DNA of 64,000 nucleotides from Rosa chinensis (taxonomy: Eukaryota; Streptophyta; Magnoliopsida; Rosales; Rosaceae): assembly GCF_002994745.2 (NCBI RefSeq), contig NC_037094.1, forward strand, positions 26,079,001 to 26,143,000, written 5' to 3'. The number at the start of each line of letters is the position of its first letter. The stretch's first letter is position 1. The translations under genes and the position numbers were made by a program. This document shows positions 1-10,689 of the stretch, piece after piece. The notes beneath the pieces were generated by a model. It made no database searches. It was not told the origin of the DNA and was given only the letters and a program-made list of their open reading frames with translations.

Positions 1-1580
1 CATTTGAGTCTGCTAGGCCTATTCCCGGTTTTTTTCTTTTGGACAATCATTCTCAGTTTACTTAATATCATGATACGATTGCAGGCTTTGTAGTTTTTCT
101 TAACAACTGAGGCCGACACTCATGCTGAGCAAATTTCCATGACTGAGCAAAGAAGAGTAAATCATTAACTGTACTATTGGCTTATTGCCACTCTGAAACC
201 TCATGTTGCTGTGCATTTTGAGTTCATGAAATCAGCCCTAGCAGATGCTAATGCTGAGAGCATTGTAAAATCAAAATCCTTTCAAAGCTAAGCTAAAAAT
301 AAAGCTAAAAAGAGTTCAGACATTTGTGTCTAAACTCTCTCTTATTTATATTTATTAGGCATTGTAGCTTTTGCTTATACCTTTCAGAAATGTTTACATC
401 CTTGACATAAACGTTTACACCAAAAACGAAGGATGTAAACGTTTACACCAAGAACGTTTATATATATACAAAAAGAGTTCGAGATAAACTTTATGATTGA
501 TTCTACTTTTGAACGTTTCCATCATTTGAGTTAAACTATATATTATATGTACACAAATAAAAGAGCTTTTTTTTTTTTTTTTGGCATTATACAAATAAAA
601 GAGTTTGGATAAGCTGTCGCATACAGGTCCATACTGACAGTTTGTGGTTCATTGGTGCTTTGGTAGGCGTTGAGATATGCATATTTTGAATTATGTAACA
701 TGCATGGACATTATGTTACGATAACCCCCTGTAAGCCAAGAAATCTGGCTGGTTATTTCGTCTGTGTCGGTTTGATTCCTCATTTTTAAGCCTCCTCCCT
801 TTCACATCACTCCCTCTCTCACTGTTGGCCTCATGGCCTGTTGCCTTATCTCCCCACCGCTTTAGCTTTCATATATATCCTCATCTTGATCCTCACACTA
901 GCTCATTTTTATTCGTTTGATCACACCCAAGAAGGCTCAAATCTGCACTTTGCAATTTCCGAGTGCTTGTATTTTCCTCATTATACATACTCGAACAATA
1001 TTTTTCTGGTACTTGGATTTGTACTGAAGTGCTGGAGAAGAGGATACATGTCCGGATTGAAAGTAAGTGATTCAATTTATATTCTTTTGACAGCTCTGCT
1101 CCTCACAAATCTTTTGTTATTTCAAAATCCCAATGTCCCTGATGAAATATCAGGGCAAGAACCAAAGAATGCTTCAGCAATAGTAGTTTAGTACTCTACT
1201 GTTACTTAGAAGGAAAGTGCTTTGAAGTCCTTGGACCATAAAATCAGGAAAAGAAACATGAAAAGAGAAGCTTGCGATTTCGTAATAGTATCTCTTAGGA
1301 ACAGTGATTTAGTCTTATAATACAGCCAAAAAAGAAAGATTAGCAATTGCTTAAAATACTACTTAGTAATAAGCTCCTAAGAATTTTCTGTCAAAATGAG
1401 ACCTCATGATATAATGCCGGTTACTTTTGGTTCTTATATTTGTTTGGAAGCATAAATAACCAGCCAAGCATCTTTAGTTCTTGTTTCATGAAATAAACAA
1501 GGCAATACATTGCAGGCCACATGCAGACAAGCTTTCCCCAATTAATTAAGAAGATCCGGTTCCTGCCGGCCGAAATGGTT
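1..1580. other. No gene recognised; short palindromic repeats
   Basis: I see no convincing gene here. A spliced 3' end of an upstream gene is possible around 90-180, because an intron-like acceptor is followed by a short open stretch, but nothing identifies it. Around 394-460 the 12-bp palindrome GTAAACGTTTAC and near copies recur in an AT-rich context. A 116-codon open frame at 841-1191 has no in-frame ATG at its start and hydrophobic, low-information content, so I do not call it a gene. Confidence 0.4.
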
Positions 1581-1586
1581 CATATC

Positions 1587-1592
1587 TATAAA
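1587..1592 (+). promoter_or_regulatory. TATA box of the dioxygenase gene
   Basis: TATAAA lies about 80 bp upstream of the ATG at 1673, the usual spacing for a plant promoter with a short leader. It is the only good TATA match just upstream of the gene. Confidence 0.5.
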
Positions 1593-1672
1593 CCATCACA
1601 CTACATGGGTAGTAATCATTCCAAATTTGTAGAAGGCAATACCAAAAATAATTTCAGCTCATAGTGCAGAGA

Positions 1673-3148
1673 ATGGAGACTGAGCTACTCATTAGAAAAG
1701 ACCTGGGTGGTTCTCTCCCAGTTGAGAATGTTCAAGCCCTGGCTTCAAACAACTTGAAGGACATCCCGCGTCGATATCTCAGGCCTGAAGCTGAGATTGA
1801 ACAAATTTCCATTGAGGACTCGCTTCAAATTCCAGTGGTTGATATGGACAAGTTAATGGGGAATCCATTGTTCCATGATGATGAATTGGCAAAACTTCAT
1901 TTGGCTTGTAAGGAATGGGGCTTCTTTCAGGTACCAAAGTTGCTTCCTTCAACCTGAAAGTAAACATAGTTGTAGATTAGAAAGATTTATGACTTTCAGT
2001 ATGCTAGTTGACATGTATTTCATGCATAATTCAAACTATACAAGTATATATATATTGATAGTGATGTTGATGCAGCTGATCAATCATGGGGTATCAGAAG
2101 AAGTGATTGAGAAAATGAAGACTGACATACAGGAGTTCTTTGGGCTGCCATTAGAAGTAAAGAAGGCCTACGCAACACAGCCGAATCACATCGAAGGCTA
2201 TGGCCAAGCCTTTGTTGTTTCGGAAGAGCAAAAACTTGACTGGGGAGACATGCTCTTCCTTCTCTCTCAACCAGTCCGCCAAAGGACTCTCACATTCTGG
2301 CCTACCCTTCCCACTTCTTTCAGGTAAATTATGCACTCCATGACGACTATTCTAAACCAAATAAAGCATCTGAATAGGAACAAGCATCTGTGTGTTACTC
2401 TAAGATCCCAGCAAGTTTCAAACACCTGATATGAGCATCAAACTCTTTATTTTTTTGTTTTGGCAGGGAGACATTGGACAAGTATTCACAGGAGCTGCAA
2501 CGAGTAACGATCTACCTATTGAAGTCCATAGCTAGTAATCTAGGAGTCAATTTAGAGAAAATGGAAAGCATGTTTGATGATGGAGTACAAGGAGTAAGAA
2601 TGAACTACTACCCACCCTGTCCACAGGCAAACAAAGTTATCGGTCTCACTCCACACTCTGATGCTGTGGGTTTGACTCTACTACTGCAAGTTAATGAAGT
2701 TCAAGGATTACAAATCAGGAAAAATGGAAAATGGGTACCTGTAAAACCTGCAGTTGGTGCATTCATCGTCAACGTGGGAGACATCATTGAGGTATTACAA
2801 CATTGAATAGTATAAGATAGCATGAAACCAACTCTATACACATTATATCAATTGATGTATGCAATACAAGCCTTCTAATCAGTGTTATCACAGATAATGA
2901 GTAATGGAGCATATAAGAGCATAGAGCACAGAGCAGTGGTGAACCCAGAGAAGGAACGCCTTTCAATTGCGGCATTCCACAGCCCAAATATTGGGACCAT
3001 GATTGGTCCTTTACCGGATCTGATCAAGGAGAATGCAGCAAACTACAAGACTATGAGCAATGAGGAGTATATTAAGCTTGTAGTGACCAGTAAACTTGAT
3101 GGTAAAACCCTGCTGGACCAAATGAGATTGAACCAGCAACTCCATTAA
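1673..3148 (+). CDS. 2-oxoglutarate/Fe(II)-dependent dioxygenase, SRG1-like
   Basis: Soluble non-heme iron oxygenase that uses 2-oxoglutarate and O2 to hydroxylate or demethylate a specialised metabolite or hormone; the substrate is not predictable here. Exons by splice signals: 1673-1930, 2076-2323, 2467-2791, 2894-3148, all joining in frame to 361 residues, normal for the family. The N-terminal DIOX_N region covers about residues 48-150. The catalytic core has the NYYPPCP motif, iron ligands H232, D234 (in TPHSDAVGLT) and H289 (in SIEHR), and the 2-oxoglutarate-binding R299/S301 (RLS). The ATG at 1673 is chosen because the open frame upstream of it has no other ATG, and it sits about 80 bp below a TATA box. 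No damage is seen. The sequence resembles SRG1/codeine O-demethylase-like and lateral-branching-oxidoreductase-like proteins; which subgroup is inference. Confidence 0.93.
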
Positions 3149-5535
3149 ATTCTTTCCATTGCAGATATACCCAGAACCTTTCTGTATATTTTCTTCATAT
3201 GCCCAAGTATTTAGTGATTTTAGTCCAACACAAATGTGAATGCTAAGTATTTGTTGGTGCTTGAAATGTTACCTTTATAATTTCAAGTGAATCAAAGTGG
3301 CTGCTATCTCCACTCCATCAATTACATCCTGTTGCATGAAGTCAATCGTGTAACGATTTAAGTAGCTCAGAGATGGAGCAATAGTAGTAAGCTTTTAAGC
3401 TACTTCCTTATCCTCACACATGCTTATTTGTTAGCGTCCTACTACCCAAATAAGAACAATAGGAAGAGCGAGAATTGCATCAGCAAGTGGCCTAATTATC
3501 ACCGGTTATGTTCTGAATATCAGGTAGAGATGCTATACATTCATTACTTTATTTTTTGACTCCCAGCCAAATGCAGATAACGTAAACCAAACCTATCTAT
3601 AAGCCTGAAGTATGAATCTTAAATAACGACAGGTAGCAACTAGCAACCTCAATACATAGCAAACGGAGATTCAACTGGTGGTTACTAATATTATATTGCC
3701 GGGGACCCGGGGTCATACTGATCATGATGCAAATCTACCCAATATTCAGTTTGAATGTATAGCAAGCTGTCATACCAGTTTGCTCATGGCAGTGTCATCT
3801 TGCTGCAACGAACTTCTCGTTGGATAGAATGAAATATTATTACATGTTCCTCTTCATTTCCTCACAGTACCATGCGCATACGATTTTTCCACTCAAATTC
3901 ATGTTTAAGCATATTATGTTAAGGTCCTGGGTGCAAGAATGACAACACTCCGGTGTGCTCTACAATGCACTCGATCTCAACATTTCAATCCCAACGATGT
4001 TAAATTCCTGGGGGCAAGAATGGCAACACTCCACACACCTCTATAAGGCAATCTCAGCATCTTAATCCCAACACAATTCGCTCACCGTTGTTGAACGATC
4101 AATCAATTAAACTAAACAGTAGTCACTCTTAACTGCTAGAAATTTTCAACTTTTAAATTCAATTGTTTCGCAATTCTGTTCTCATGAAACAAGCTTTCAT
4201 TATATTGTGATGCCCAGTATGACTCGGAAGATAATTTAACAAGGAGGTTGTCTGCATAATATATAGCATCTTTGGATAAAGTTGAGAATCTAAAATTGAC
4301 ATATATATGACAAAACAGTTTTAACAGATAAACTTATAATGCTAACTTGAAGAGATTGCATTGCCGCACAATTCCCTATAGGAGCCATTAAGAATGTCTA
4401 CCTCACCAATTCCTGACCTCTACCTTAATCAATTGACGGAGTTCTCCCTCTCCAAGTTGGCAAGCTCTCCAACTCAAAACTCATTCATGCGTGTATATAG
4501 CTAACAAGGGACTTCGGTGATTAAGACTTGAATCAGAATAGCTTTGATCTAGCTGCCAAGCATTTGAGTCCAAATTTATAACCTCATCTTTCTTAAAGAT
4601 GATTGGGGTCAAGGAATTGCTGATGATGGTTGGGGAACAAGAAAATGTTCAAGCCAATGGTAACAAGAGTTAAGCACCTAACCCAATTCAGAACCACATG
4701 AGCTGGTGAGTGAGAGACTATACATTAGAGTCCTAAGATAACCATATTGTCCGGTTGGAATGTAAAGATGTCAAAATCCCAATATTCAAAATATTGCAAG
4801 CAAAAAGCATCGATATATGTACTAGCACACAATTCACATTATCAATGACTTTTCTACTGTTCTAGGCAGGGTTATAAACCCCTATAAAAAAAAACAAAAA
4901 AATCATAATATTGTCATACTTTCACATTCGGTGTAACAAGGTTACATATGAGGTGCAAGTCACCTTAGGGGAAACATAATCCTTTTAACATAAACATTTG
5001 ATAACATCTACCAACAAGAGATTGCTAACAAATAAAAGTGATAGCCAAGAAACTTCAAACATTTGGTAGATTGCTAACATCTACCAAGCAATATTTTCAT
5101 TCAAGTTTCACCAAGAAACTTCAAACATTTGTTCACGTATTAACTGATAGCCAACAATATAAAGATTTCAAGCTCCTTCTGTGCAAAGTTGTGGGGCATA
5201 AGAGTACTTCAAATTGTACAAAATTCAAGCTGTGGCAGGGTGGCAGGATGGCAGAATTTGATAAATGATATCCCAATATGTCAACAAGCTTGGATAAAAC
5301 AGAAAAGTAATATTCCAAAATCCAAACATTGGGATAGCATCTGTCAAACTAAGCCATTCTGCTAATTCAATGACAATCCCATTGGCATTTATCAACACTA
5401 CTCACTACACTCCTTCTCCATGCCAAACGAACCACTCACATACAGAACTCACAAATCAGTAGATGTTAACATGAACATTCAACTGGGCTGATCTTAGGTA
5501 AAACATGCACAAAAACTGGAGGATGGAAATGGACA
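3149..5535. other. Intergenic, AT-rich, with a two-copy tandem repeat
   Basis: No gene is supported. Around 3918-4075 an 80-bp block (CCTGGGTGCAAGAATGACAA and following bases) is repeated in tandem with about 25 percent divergence. Around 5045-5130 a short motif, AAGAAACTTCAAACATTTG, occurs twice. The rest is unremarkable AT-rich sequence; the 76-codon open frame at 5038-5268 looks like chance. Confidence 0.5.
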
Positions 5536-5623
5536 GAAAGCGATCAGAACCTGTCGGGATTCACAGTAACATCACAAAGTCAGTGAGTTGAAAAACATGA
5601 ATTTCTATCGTCACCTCGCTTTC
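5536..5623 (-). ncRNA. Box C/D snoRNA, cluster 1 (copy a)
   Basis: On the minus strand this 88-nt unit has an 8-bp terminal stem (GAAAGCGA pairing with TCGCTTTC), box C GTGACGA next to the stem (5608-5614), a D' box CTGA (5580-5583), a C' box TGTGATG (5570-5576) and a D box CTGA (5544-5547). This is the full box C/D layout for guiding 2'-O-methylation. The sequence next to the D box (complement of ACCTGTCGGGATTCAC) could be a guide, but I do not recognise its rRNA target. It is clearly a paralogue of the units at 6616, 6804 and 10115. Confidence 0.75.
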
Positions 5624-6444
5624 TTTCATCCATCCACCATTTCAACAGTACATAAAACAAAACAATGTGTAAAAAAAAACAAAAACAAAAAAGGCAGGAA
5701 AAAAAAAAACTAGTAACTTGATACAAAGGCAGAGAAAATAATGAGAGGGTATACAAGGTAAAAAGAAATAAATAAAAAAAGATTTGAAAGTGGCATTATT
5801 TGGTTGAGCGAGCAAAATTACTAGAACTCCAACAACCAAAGTATCTCACTATTTTCACACAAAGCAGCAATCCATAATCACAACTACTCTAAATAGTCAA
5901 GTAACTTAGGTCACGCCTAATTGCCAAAAGTACTCCATAATTCCACTGGCAAACAACAAAAGGCATTGGCATAACAAGGTTGCAATTACCATGGACAGAT
6001 ATTTACACACTCCCATTTTCTCCACTTGCACTCCTCTTTCACTCACAGTACACGGACAGAGACTTCCAAACCAATCAAATGTGACACAGAATGACAGAAA
6101 TCTTGAATATGTTCTACATCTATTAGAAATATCTCATAATCCTTTGATATTAAGGTCAGGTGTTGATTACGTTCTTTTGATAAAAAAAACAAAAACGGCA
6201 GAAGTAGGAAAAGATGCATAAACTAGTCATTTTAACACCAATTTGCAAAAATTAAGAGGACAACTAGAAATGCTCTTAACAAAGACGATACTCACAGTGC
6301 AATAATGTCTTGCTAAAAGAAAATCTATTCTTCTTAAAATTCATCAAGAAAACAGGTCACTACAACAAAGATAATCCCACAAAATTGAGCCAAAAATAAC
6401 AGAAACTTGATAGAACTTGGAAACCAAAAAAAAAAAAACTTCGA

Positions 6445-6532
6445 GGGCATCAGTTCTCCAACGTGAAAGTAAAACATCACTGAATATTCAGACGCAAATT
6501 ACCCATAATACCATAAGACTCATCACCTGCCC
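6445..6532 (-). ncRNA. Box C/D snoRNA with 18S and 25S rRNA guides
   Basis: Minus-strand unit of 88 nt with terminal stem GGGCA/TGCCC, box C GTGATGA, D' CTGA, C' GTGATG and D CTGA. The guide upstream of D' is complementary to CGCAAATTACCCA; CGCAAATTACCC is a stretch I recall from 18S rRNA, predicting methylation at the first A of the AAA. The guide upstream of D pairs with CTCCAA-GTGAA in 25S rRNA but has one mismatch (CTCCAACG where rRNA has CTCCAAGG). The paralogue at 9916-10003 has the perfect form. rRNA matches are from memory. Confidence 0.82.
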
Positions 6533-6615
6533 GGATTCAGAGGAAAAAGAAAAAGAAAAAGAATGAAACTTGACATGTTCAGATCCATGTGGGTGTGAGT
6601 GAGATTGAAAGATGA

Positions 6616-6714
6616 GAAAGAAAGCGATCAGAACCACAGCCAATTCAGAGTAACATCACACAGTAAGTCAGTGAATTGAAGATATGAATTTGTATCGTCA
6701 CTTCACTTTCTTTC
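6616..6714 (-). ncRNA. Box C/D snoRNA with 25S rRNA guide
   Basis: Minus-strand unit of about 99 nt. The terminal stem GAAAGAAAG pairs with CTTTCTTTC; box C is GTGACGA, D' CTGA, C' GTGATG and D CTGA. The guide before D is complementary to CCACAGCCAA, a 10-nt stretch I recall in 25S rRNA (followed there by GGGAACGGG), predicting methylation of the A in CCA. The D' guide has diverged from that of the copy at 10115 and no longer matches the 18S segment seen there. Confidence 0.78.
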
Positions 6715-6803
6715 ATCTATCCACAAATTCCTCAAAACCAATTCAACTACAACCAAACACAGAAGCATCAAAGTGGGGGAAATTTGAAGTGGAAAAACGG
6801 ATT

Positions 6804-6897
6804 GAAAGCGATCGGAACCTGTCGGGATTCACAGTAACATCACACGATTAAGTCAGTGAGTTAAAAAAACATGAATTTCTATCGTCACCTCGCTTTC
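6804..6897 (-). ncRNA. Box C/D snoRNA paralogue with altered D box
   Basis: Minus-strand unit of 94 nt, closely related to the one at 5536-5623: same GAAAGCGA/TCGCTTTC stem, box C GTGACGA, D' CTGA, C' GTGATG and the same D-guide (complement of CCTGTCGGGATTCAC). The terminal D box reads CCGA instead of CTGA, a change in a base normally essential for protein binding, so this copy may be processed poorly or be dying. It is the unit nearest the cluster promoter at 7046-7086. Confidence 0.7.
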
Positions 6898-7045
6898 TTC
6901 CAATAACCCATCCACCTTTCCCCAACAAACATTTGAAATCAAATAATATCAGCAAAAGAAAACCCAAAAAGAAGTGTTGTGTGTTTAGAAGTGAAAGCTC
7001 AAAACTTGGATACAGAGAGACGGAGAGATTTGAGTAGTAGTAGAG

Positions 7046-7086
7046 GCAATTTATAGACCGTGCGGTTCTAGATGGAAACCCTAGCA
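7046..7086 (-). promoter_or_regulatory. Promoter of snoRNA cluster 1 (TATA + telo-box)
   Basis: Reading on the minus strand, a telo-box (AAACCCTAG on the plus strand, 7076-7084) is followed about 23 bp downstream by a TATA box (TATAAATT, 7048-7055). A 15-base stretch, GAGGCAATTTATAGA with one base different, is shared with the promoter of the second cluster at 10477-10490. Telo-box plus TATA is typical of plant snoRNA and ribosome-biogenesis promoters. Transcription would run leftwards through the snoRNAs at 6804, 6616, 6445 and perhaps 5536. Confidence 0.6.
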
Positions 7087-7392
7087 ATGCGCGAAATTAC
7101 AAATTAACCCCAATAGAAACCCTTCTTCTTTTTTTTTTTGAGAAAAACCCGAATTAAAAATATTTATTACTTAATATTAGCTCAGCTAGATAAACCGAGA
7201 AACCGGTGCGGTCTTCCATGATTGGGGGTTTGGTTCTCGGTTCAATACAAACGATGTTGGTTTTATTGCAAATTCTATCTCAAACCGAGTCACAACATGA
7301 ACCGTGCATAGCCCTGAGTTTTCTCAATTACTAGAAAAACTTATGGGCGAGTTAATTGCGGGCTATAATTGATTAAATTATAGAGGAAATTA

Positions 7393-8620
7393 TCATTTAT
7401 CCAATTTCAGCTTACAAATTGCCCACTTGTTTTAACCTCATTTACCCAAAACACTCTAGGGGATTATTTCCCTAATACCCAATTAATTCTTTTTTTATTC
7501 TTTTTATTTATTTTTGGAACTTTTTTTTCCCTCTCCTTCTTTCTCACTTAGAGAGAGAAGTCATCTTCCACCTTGCTGTGCTCCGGTGACCAGTAGCCGA
7601 CCGCGGACTCTGGAGACCGGTGACGGGAATCCGACAACCAGTCACCGGAATCCCGAATCCAATTGCCGGACTGGTGACCGGATTCCGGTGTCTGATTTTA
7701 TTGCCCCTAATAATGCCTAGTAATCATATTATTGCCCCCCAATAAACATATTATTGCCCCCTAGTAACAAGTTTATTAGAGATCAATATTAATGAAAAAT
7801 GAAAATGTTTATAATTTTGAAAGTTTTTATAGATTTATCCAAATAAATAATCTTATTATTGCCCCGTAATAATCATATTATTGCCCCAATAACCATATTA
7901 TTGACCCCTAATAATCGTATTATTGACCCGCAATAGACATGTATAACTCCTCAATAAAACCTTTTTTTTTCATTCTTCTTTCTTCTTTCCTTCCTGACAT
8001 GTATAACTTCAACCGGCTTGAGCACGCCATCCTCCCAGACTGGCAATGGAGAATGTAATTGGGAGTTGGGACTCAGTCCAGAAAAAAAAATTGAAACTGG
8101 GCTACAGACCACGGTAACGACGGCGCGAAGGCTGAGAGTGGTCAGAAAACAACGTCGTCCAGCACCTCAGCAAACGCGGCGCCTAACTCTGAAGCACTTC
8201 CTTCACAGAAGCTCGAAATCGGTGTCGTCGTCATCCTCCAACACCTCGCTCAGCTTGCCTCTGCGATTGCGAGTCTGTCACCATCTCCTCGCGTCTCTCG
8301 CTTTCATCCTCGAGGCACGAGCACGACGACCTGTCCCGGATCTCCTCGTCGTCCTCAACATCTCCTCCGTCTTCTCCTTCTCAAGCCTCAGAGCCAAAGG
8401 AAGAACAAGGCCGCTGAATCCATCGTTGATCAGAATAAACTCGTCCCCAGCCATGACCTGGTAGTGACAGCGTTTGCTGGTTGTGGAGAAGATGGCGGAG
8501 GAGTGAGTTCGATCTCCAGGCTGACGTTGTCATTTTCGTTGATTTCCGGGAGGACCCATTCCTTGCTCCACAGCGATGGCGGTAGAGCCAGTAACGACGG
8601 GGATGGAGGTTGGCCGGGGG

Positions 8621-8702
<82 letters not shown>

Positions 8703-8825
8703 GGATGAGTTTCAATTTGATTAATGAGGGTAAAATTGTCAGTAGATGTTAGACTGTGTAAATGGGGTTAAAAAACTCTTAGTTGAGTAAGTGGACAATT
8801 TTTTTGCTGAAATTGGATAAGTGGT
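7393..8825. mobile_element. Non-autonomous DNA transposon with long TIRs, MULE-like
   Basis: The left end (TTATCCAATTTCAGC, then AATTG-CCACTT) reappears inverted at 8783-8825, giving imperfect terminal inverted repeats of about 60-80 bp. Inside are a degenerate 20-22 bp minisatellite rich in ATTATTGCCCC (7697-7940), a GC-rich coding-like stretch (8018-8720) and a long GA microsatellite. The motif TGACAATTTTACCC near the right end also occurs near the left end of the Pack-MULE at 27134, hinting at a related family. No clear target-site duplication was found. The GC-rich core may be captured gene sequence but I could not identify it. Confidence 0.6.
8622..8699. repeat. (GA)n microsatellite
   Basis: An uninterrupted GA dinucleotide tract of about 78 bp, inside the TIR element at 7393-8825. 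Open frames through it (poly-Glu-Arg or poly-Leu-Ser) are artefacts. Confidence 0.97.
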
Positions 8826-9915
8826 CACGGAATGATAGAAGTGTTGACATGGTGGAAGGCAAAGTGAAAGAGTATTAGACTAATAACTAGATGGTGTCAC
8901 TCTCAAAAGAACAAACCCATCCTCTTGAATCATGAATGCTCGAGAACTAGTGATATCCAAGACCATAACCACATAGATAAACTTTGATCGATCGAAATGT
9001 GGATTTAAACCTCAATGTAAGGATTAAGGCCGATACCTCATTTGTGGTCACCATTGACGATGAAAGTTATGGTTTAGGGTTTAGGGCAGAGGTATCGACG
9101 AGACAGAGGGAGGTATCAAATCCTTCAGATGAGGAAGATCTGATAAGATGATTCCTGAGCCAAACAGGTTTCATTACCCTTCAAAAATCCTGATTAACAG
9201 CTCCCTAGTCCCTACTCTACTGAAATATTTCATGTCAAGTCCTTCAAATTAAGGTTCATGTCCATCAATTTTCAAACAGATTCACAATCATTTCATTATT
9301 TATTTCTTTTACAAAAGGACGGTTAAGTAACAGGACCATTAAATATTTCTTGGGAAGAAATTGTCATTCTCCCCATCCGTTTTAAATAAGCATCTCAACA
9401 ATTGTGGATTGATGAATAAATCGAATTAGTCCATCTTAGCTGATATACGGAATTGGTATGCCGGGATTAAGGTACAAACAATTTGGTCCATCCTAACTGG
9501 AATCTTCAATTTTCGAGGAATTGGTAAGCACAAGATGGGGTGCAGCCTAAAATACACATTGTTTTGTTCATTCATCCAATGGAGTTAAGCCAAGGCTACA
9601 CAAATTGTTCATTGACTACTAAAATTCTGTAGAGTCCTTTCAGTTTAAAGTTCCGACAACCAGGCATTTTAACAAGAATTGTTCAACATTTTGCTTGATT
9701 ATGTTTTGTTTTGCTTTTAAAATAAAGAACAAACAGAAATAGGGAGTGAGGGAATGATGTGATCAGAAGTAGCTGGTTGTGATATCATATATATGCTATC
9801 ATTGGGAATCCGAATGATTCTTTTCATCATATAACATCAAACTCCCTCAATCCAAAAAATTGATTAAAAGAAAAACCTCCGAGAAAGAAAAAAAAATCAG
9901 GTAAAAAATCTTTAA

Positions 9916-10003
9916 GGGCATCAGTTCTCCAAGGTGAAAGTAAAACATCAATGAGAATTCAGACGCAAATTACCCATAATACCATGAGACTCATCAGCTG
10001 CCC
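9916..10003 (-). ncRNA. Box C/D snoRNA with 18S and 25S guides, cluster 2
   Basis: Paralogue of the unit at 6445-6532, 88 nt, minus strand. Terminal stem GGGCA/TGCCC, box C CTGATGA, D' CTGA, C' TTGATG, D CTGA. The D' guide is complementary to CGCAAATTACCC (18S rRNA) and the D guide is complementary to CTCCAAGGTGAA (25S rRNA), 12 nt each without mismatch to the rRNA sequences I recall. Predicted methylated bases are the first A of CAAATT in 18S and the first C of CCAAGG in 25S, five bases from each D-type box. This is the better-preserved copy of the pair. Confidence 0.85.
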
Positions 10004-10114
10004 AGATTCGAAAAACAAAACCCATTTTCAACAAAAAAAAAACAAAAATTCAGAACTGAACCCAGTTCAGTTCAGATCCATGTGCTTAGTGTGCAGTTGA
10101 GATTTGGGAAATGA

Positions 10115-10215
10115 GAAAGAAAAGCGATCAGAACCACAGCCAATTCAGGTTAACATCAAGCAGTAAGTCAGGGGATTGACAGACATGAATTTCTATCGTC
10201 ACTTCGCTTTCTTTC
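10115..10215 (-). ncRNA. Box C/D snoRNA, U33-like D' guide
   Basis: About 101 nt on the minus strand with terminal stem GAAAGAAA/TTTCTTTC, box C GTGACGA, D' CTGA, C' TTGATG and D CTGA. The D' guide is complementary over 12 nt to GGATTGACAGAC of 18S rRNA; five bases from D' this predicts methylation of the first U of GGAUUGAC, the position served by U33-type guides in animals and yeast. The D guide is complementary to CCACAGCCAA of 25S rRNA, as in the copy at 6616. The U33 relation rests on the guide alone. Confidence 0.85.
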
Positions 10216-10295
10216 CAAATCAAATTCCAACCCTACAAGAAACAATCAAGAAATCAATAAGGAGAGAAAAGCTCAGAACTTCTTAGAGGGTTGTG

Positions 10296-10360
10296 TAGCC
10301 GTCACAGACAGAGCCCTATTGAAGCACCCGCCTCTGGCACAAAAGCGTTCATCACGGCTA
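10296..10360 (-). ncRNA. Possible short box C/D snoRNA
   Basis: Between the cluster 2 promoter and the snoRNA at 10115, the minus strand has TAGCCG followed by a perfect box C (GTGATGA) and, 65 nt after the start, a closing CGGCTA preceded by GTGA where box D (CTGA) is expected. Position, stem and box C fit; the D box is degenerate and I know no target, so this is tentative. Confidence 0.35.
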
Positions 10361-10476
10361 TCAATCAGTTACTGTAATCGAAATCGGAAATTAAACTGAA
10401 GGAAAAAAAAAAAAAGCAAGAGGGATGCGGTTAGAGAAGAGGAGGAGAGAGGCTTGCAGGGGTTAGTGAGTATGGA

Positions 10477-10563
10477 GAGGCAATTTATAGAGAGACATAT
10501 ATGAGAAACCCTAATTTTTTTTTAATATGGGCTGGAGCGTTGGGCTGTGCTTTGGGAATGGGC
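10477..10563 (-). promoter_or_regulatory. Promoter of snoRNA cluster 2 (TATA, telo-box, site II)
   Basis: Read on the minus strand: three site II-type motifs (TGGGCT on the plus strand at 10527, 10540 and 10558), a telo-box (AAACCCTAA, 10505-10513), then a TATA box (AATTTATAGA on the plus strand, 10481-10490). Telo-box plus site II is the known signature of plant ribosomal-protein and snoRNA genes. It supports leftward transcription of the snoRNAs at 10115 and 9916. Confidence 0.65.
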
Positions 10564-10689
10564 TTGCTCCTTCCCATACACTTGTTATTGTTAAACATAG
10601 ATTGTTCATTTGTCATTGTTAACCATGCCCTAGGGCACTAAAGGAAACTGCAGTAATGATTCTTTTGTTTTTTTGGACTAATAACAGTA

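Noticed and set aside
394..460. CRISPR-like short repeats with spacing
   Set aside because: Only two or three palindromic AAACGTTTACACC copies in plant DNA; no array.
841..1191. 116-codon hydrophobic open frame
   Set aside because: It begins with TTG, has no upstream in-frame ATG, and matches no secreted-peptide motif I know.
7514..8464. GC-rich frames that could be genes
   Set aside because: They lie between transposon ends, lack recognisable domains and shift frame; kept only as cargo of the TIR element.
8464..8724. Open frame with a poly Glu-Arg tail
   Set aside because: The tail is the GA microsatellite and the start is not ATG; no domain is visible.
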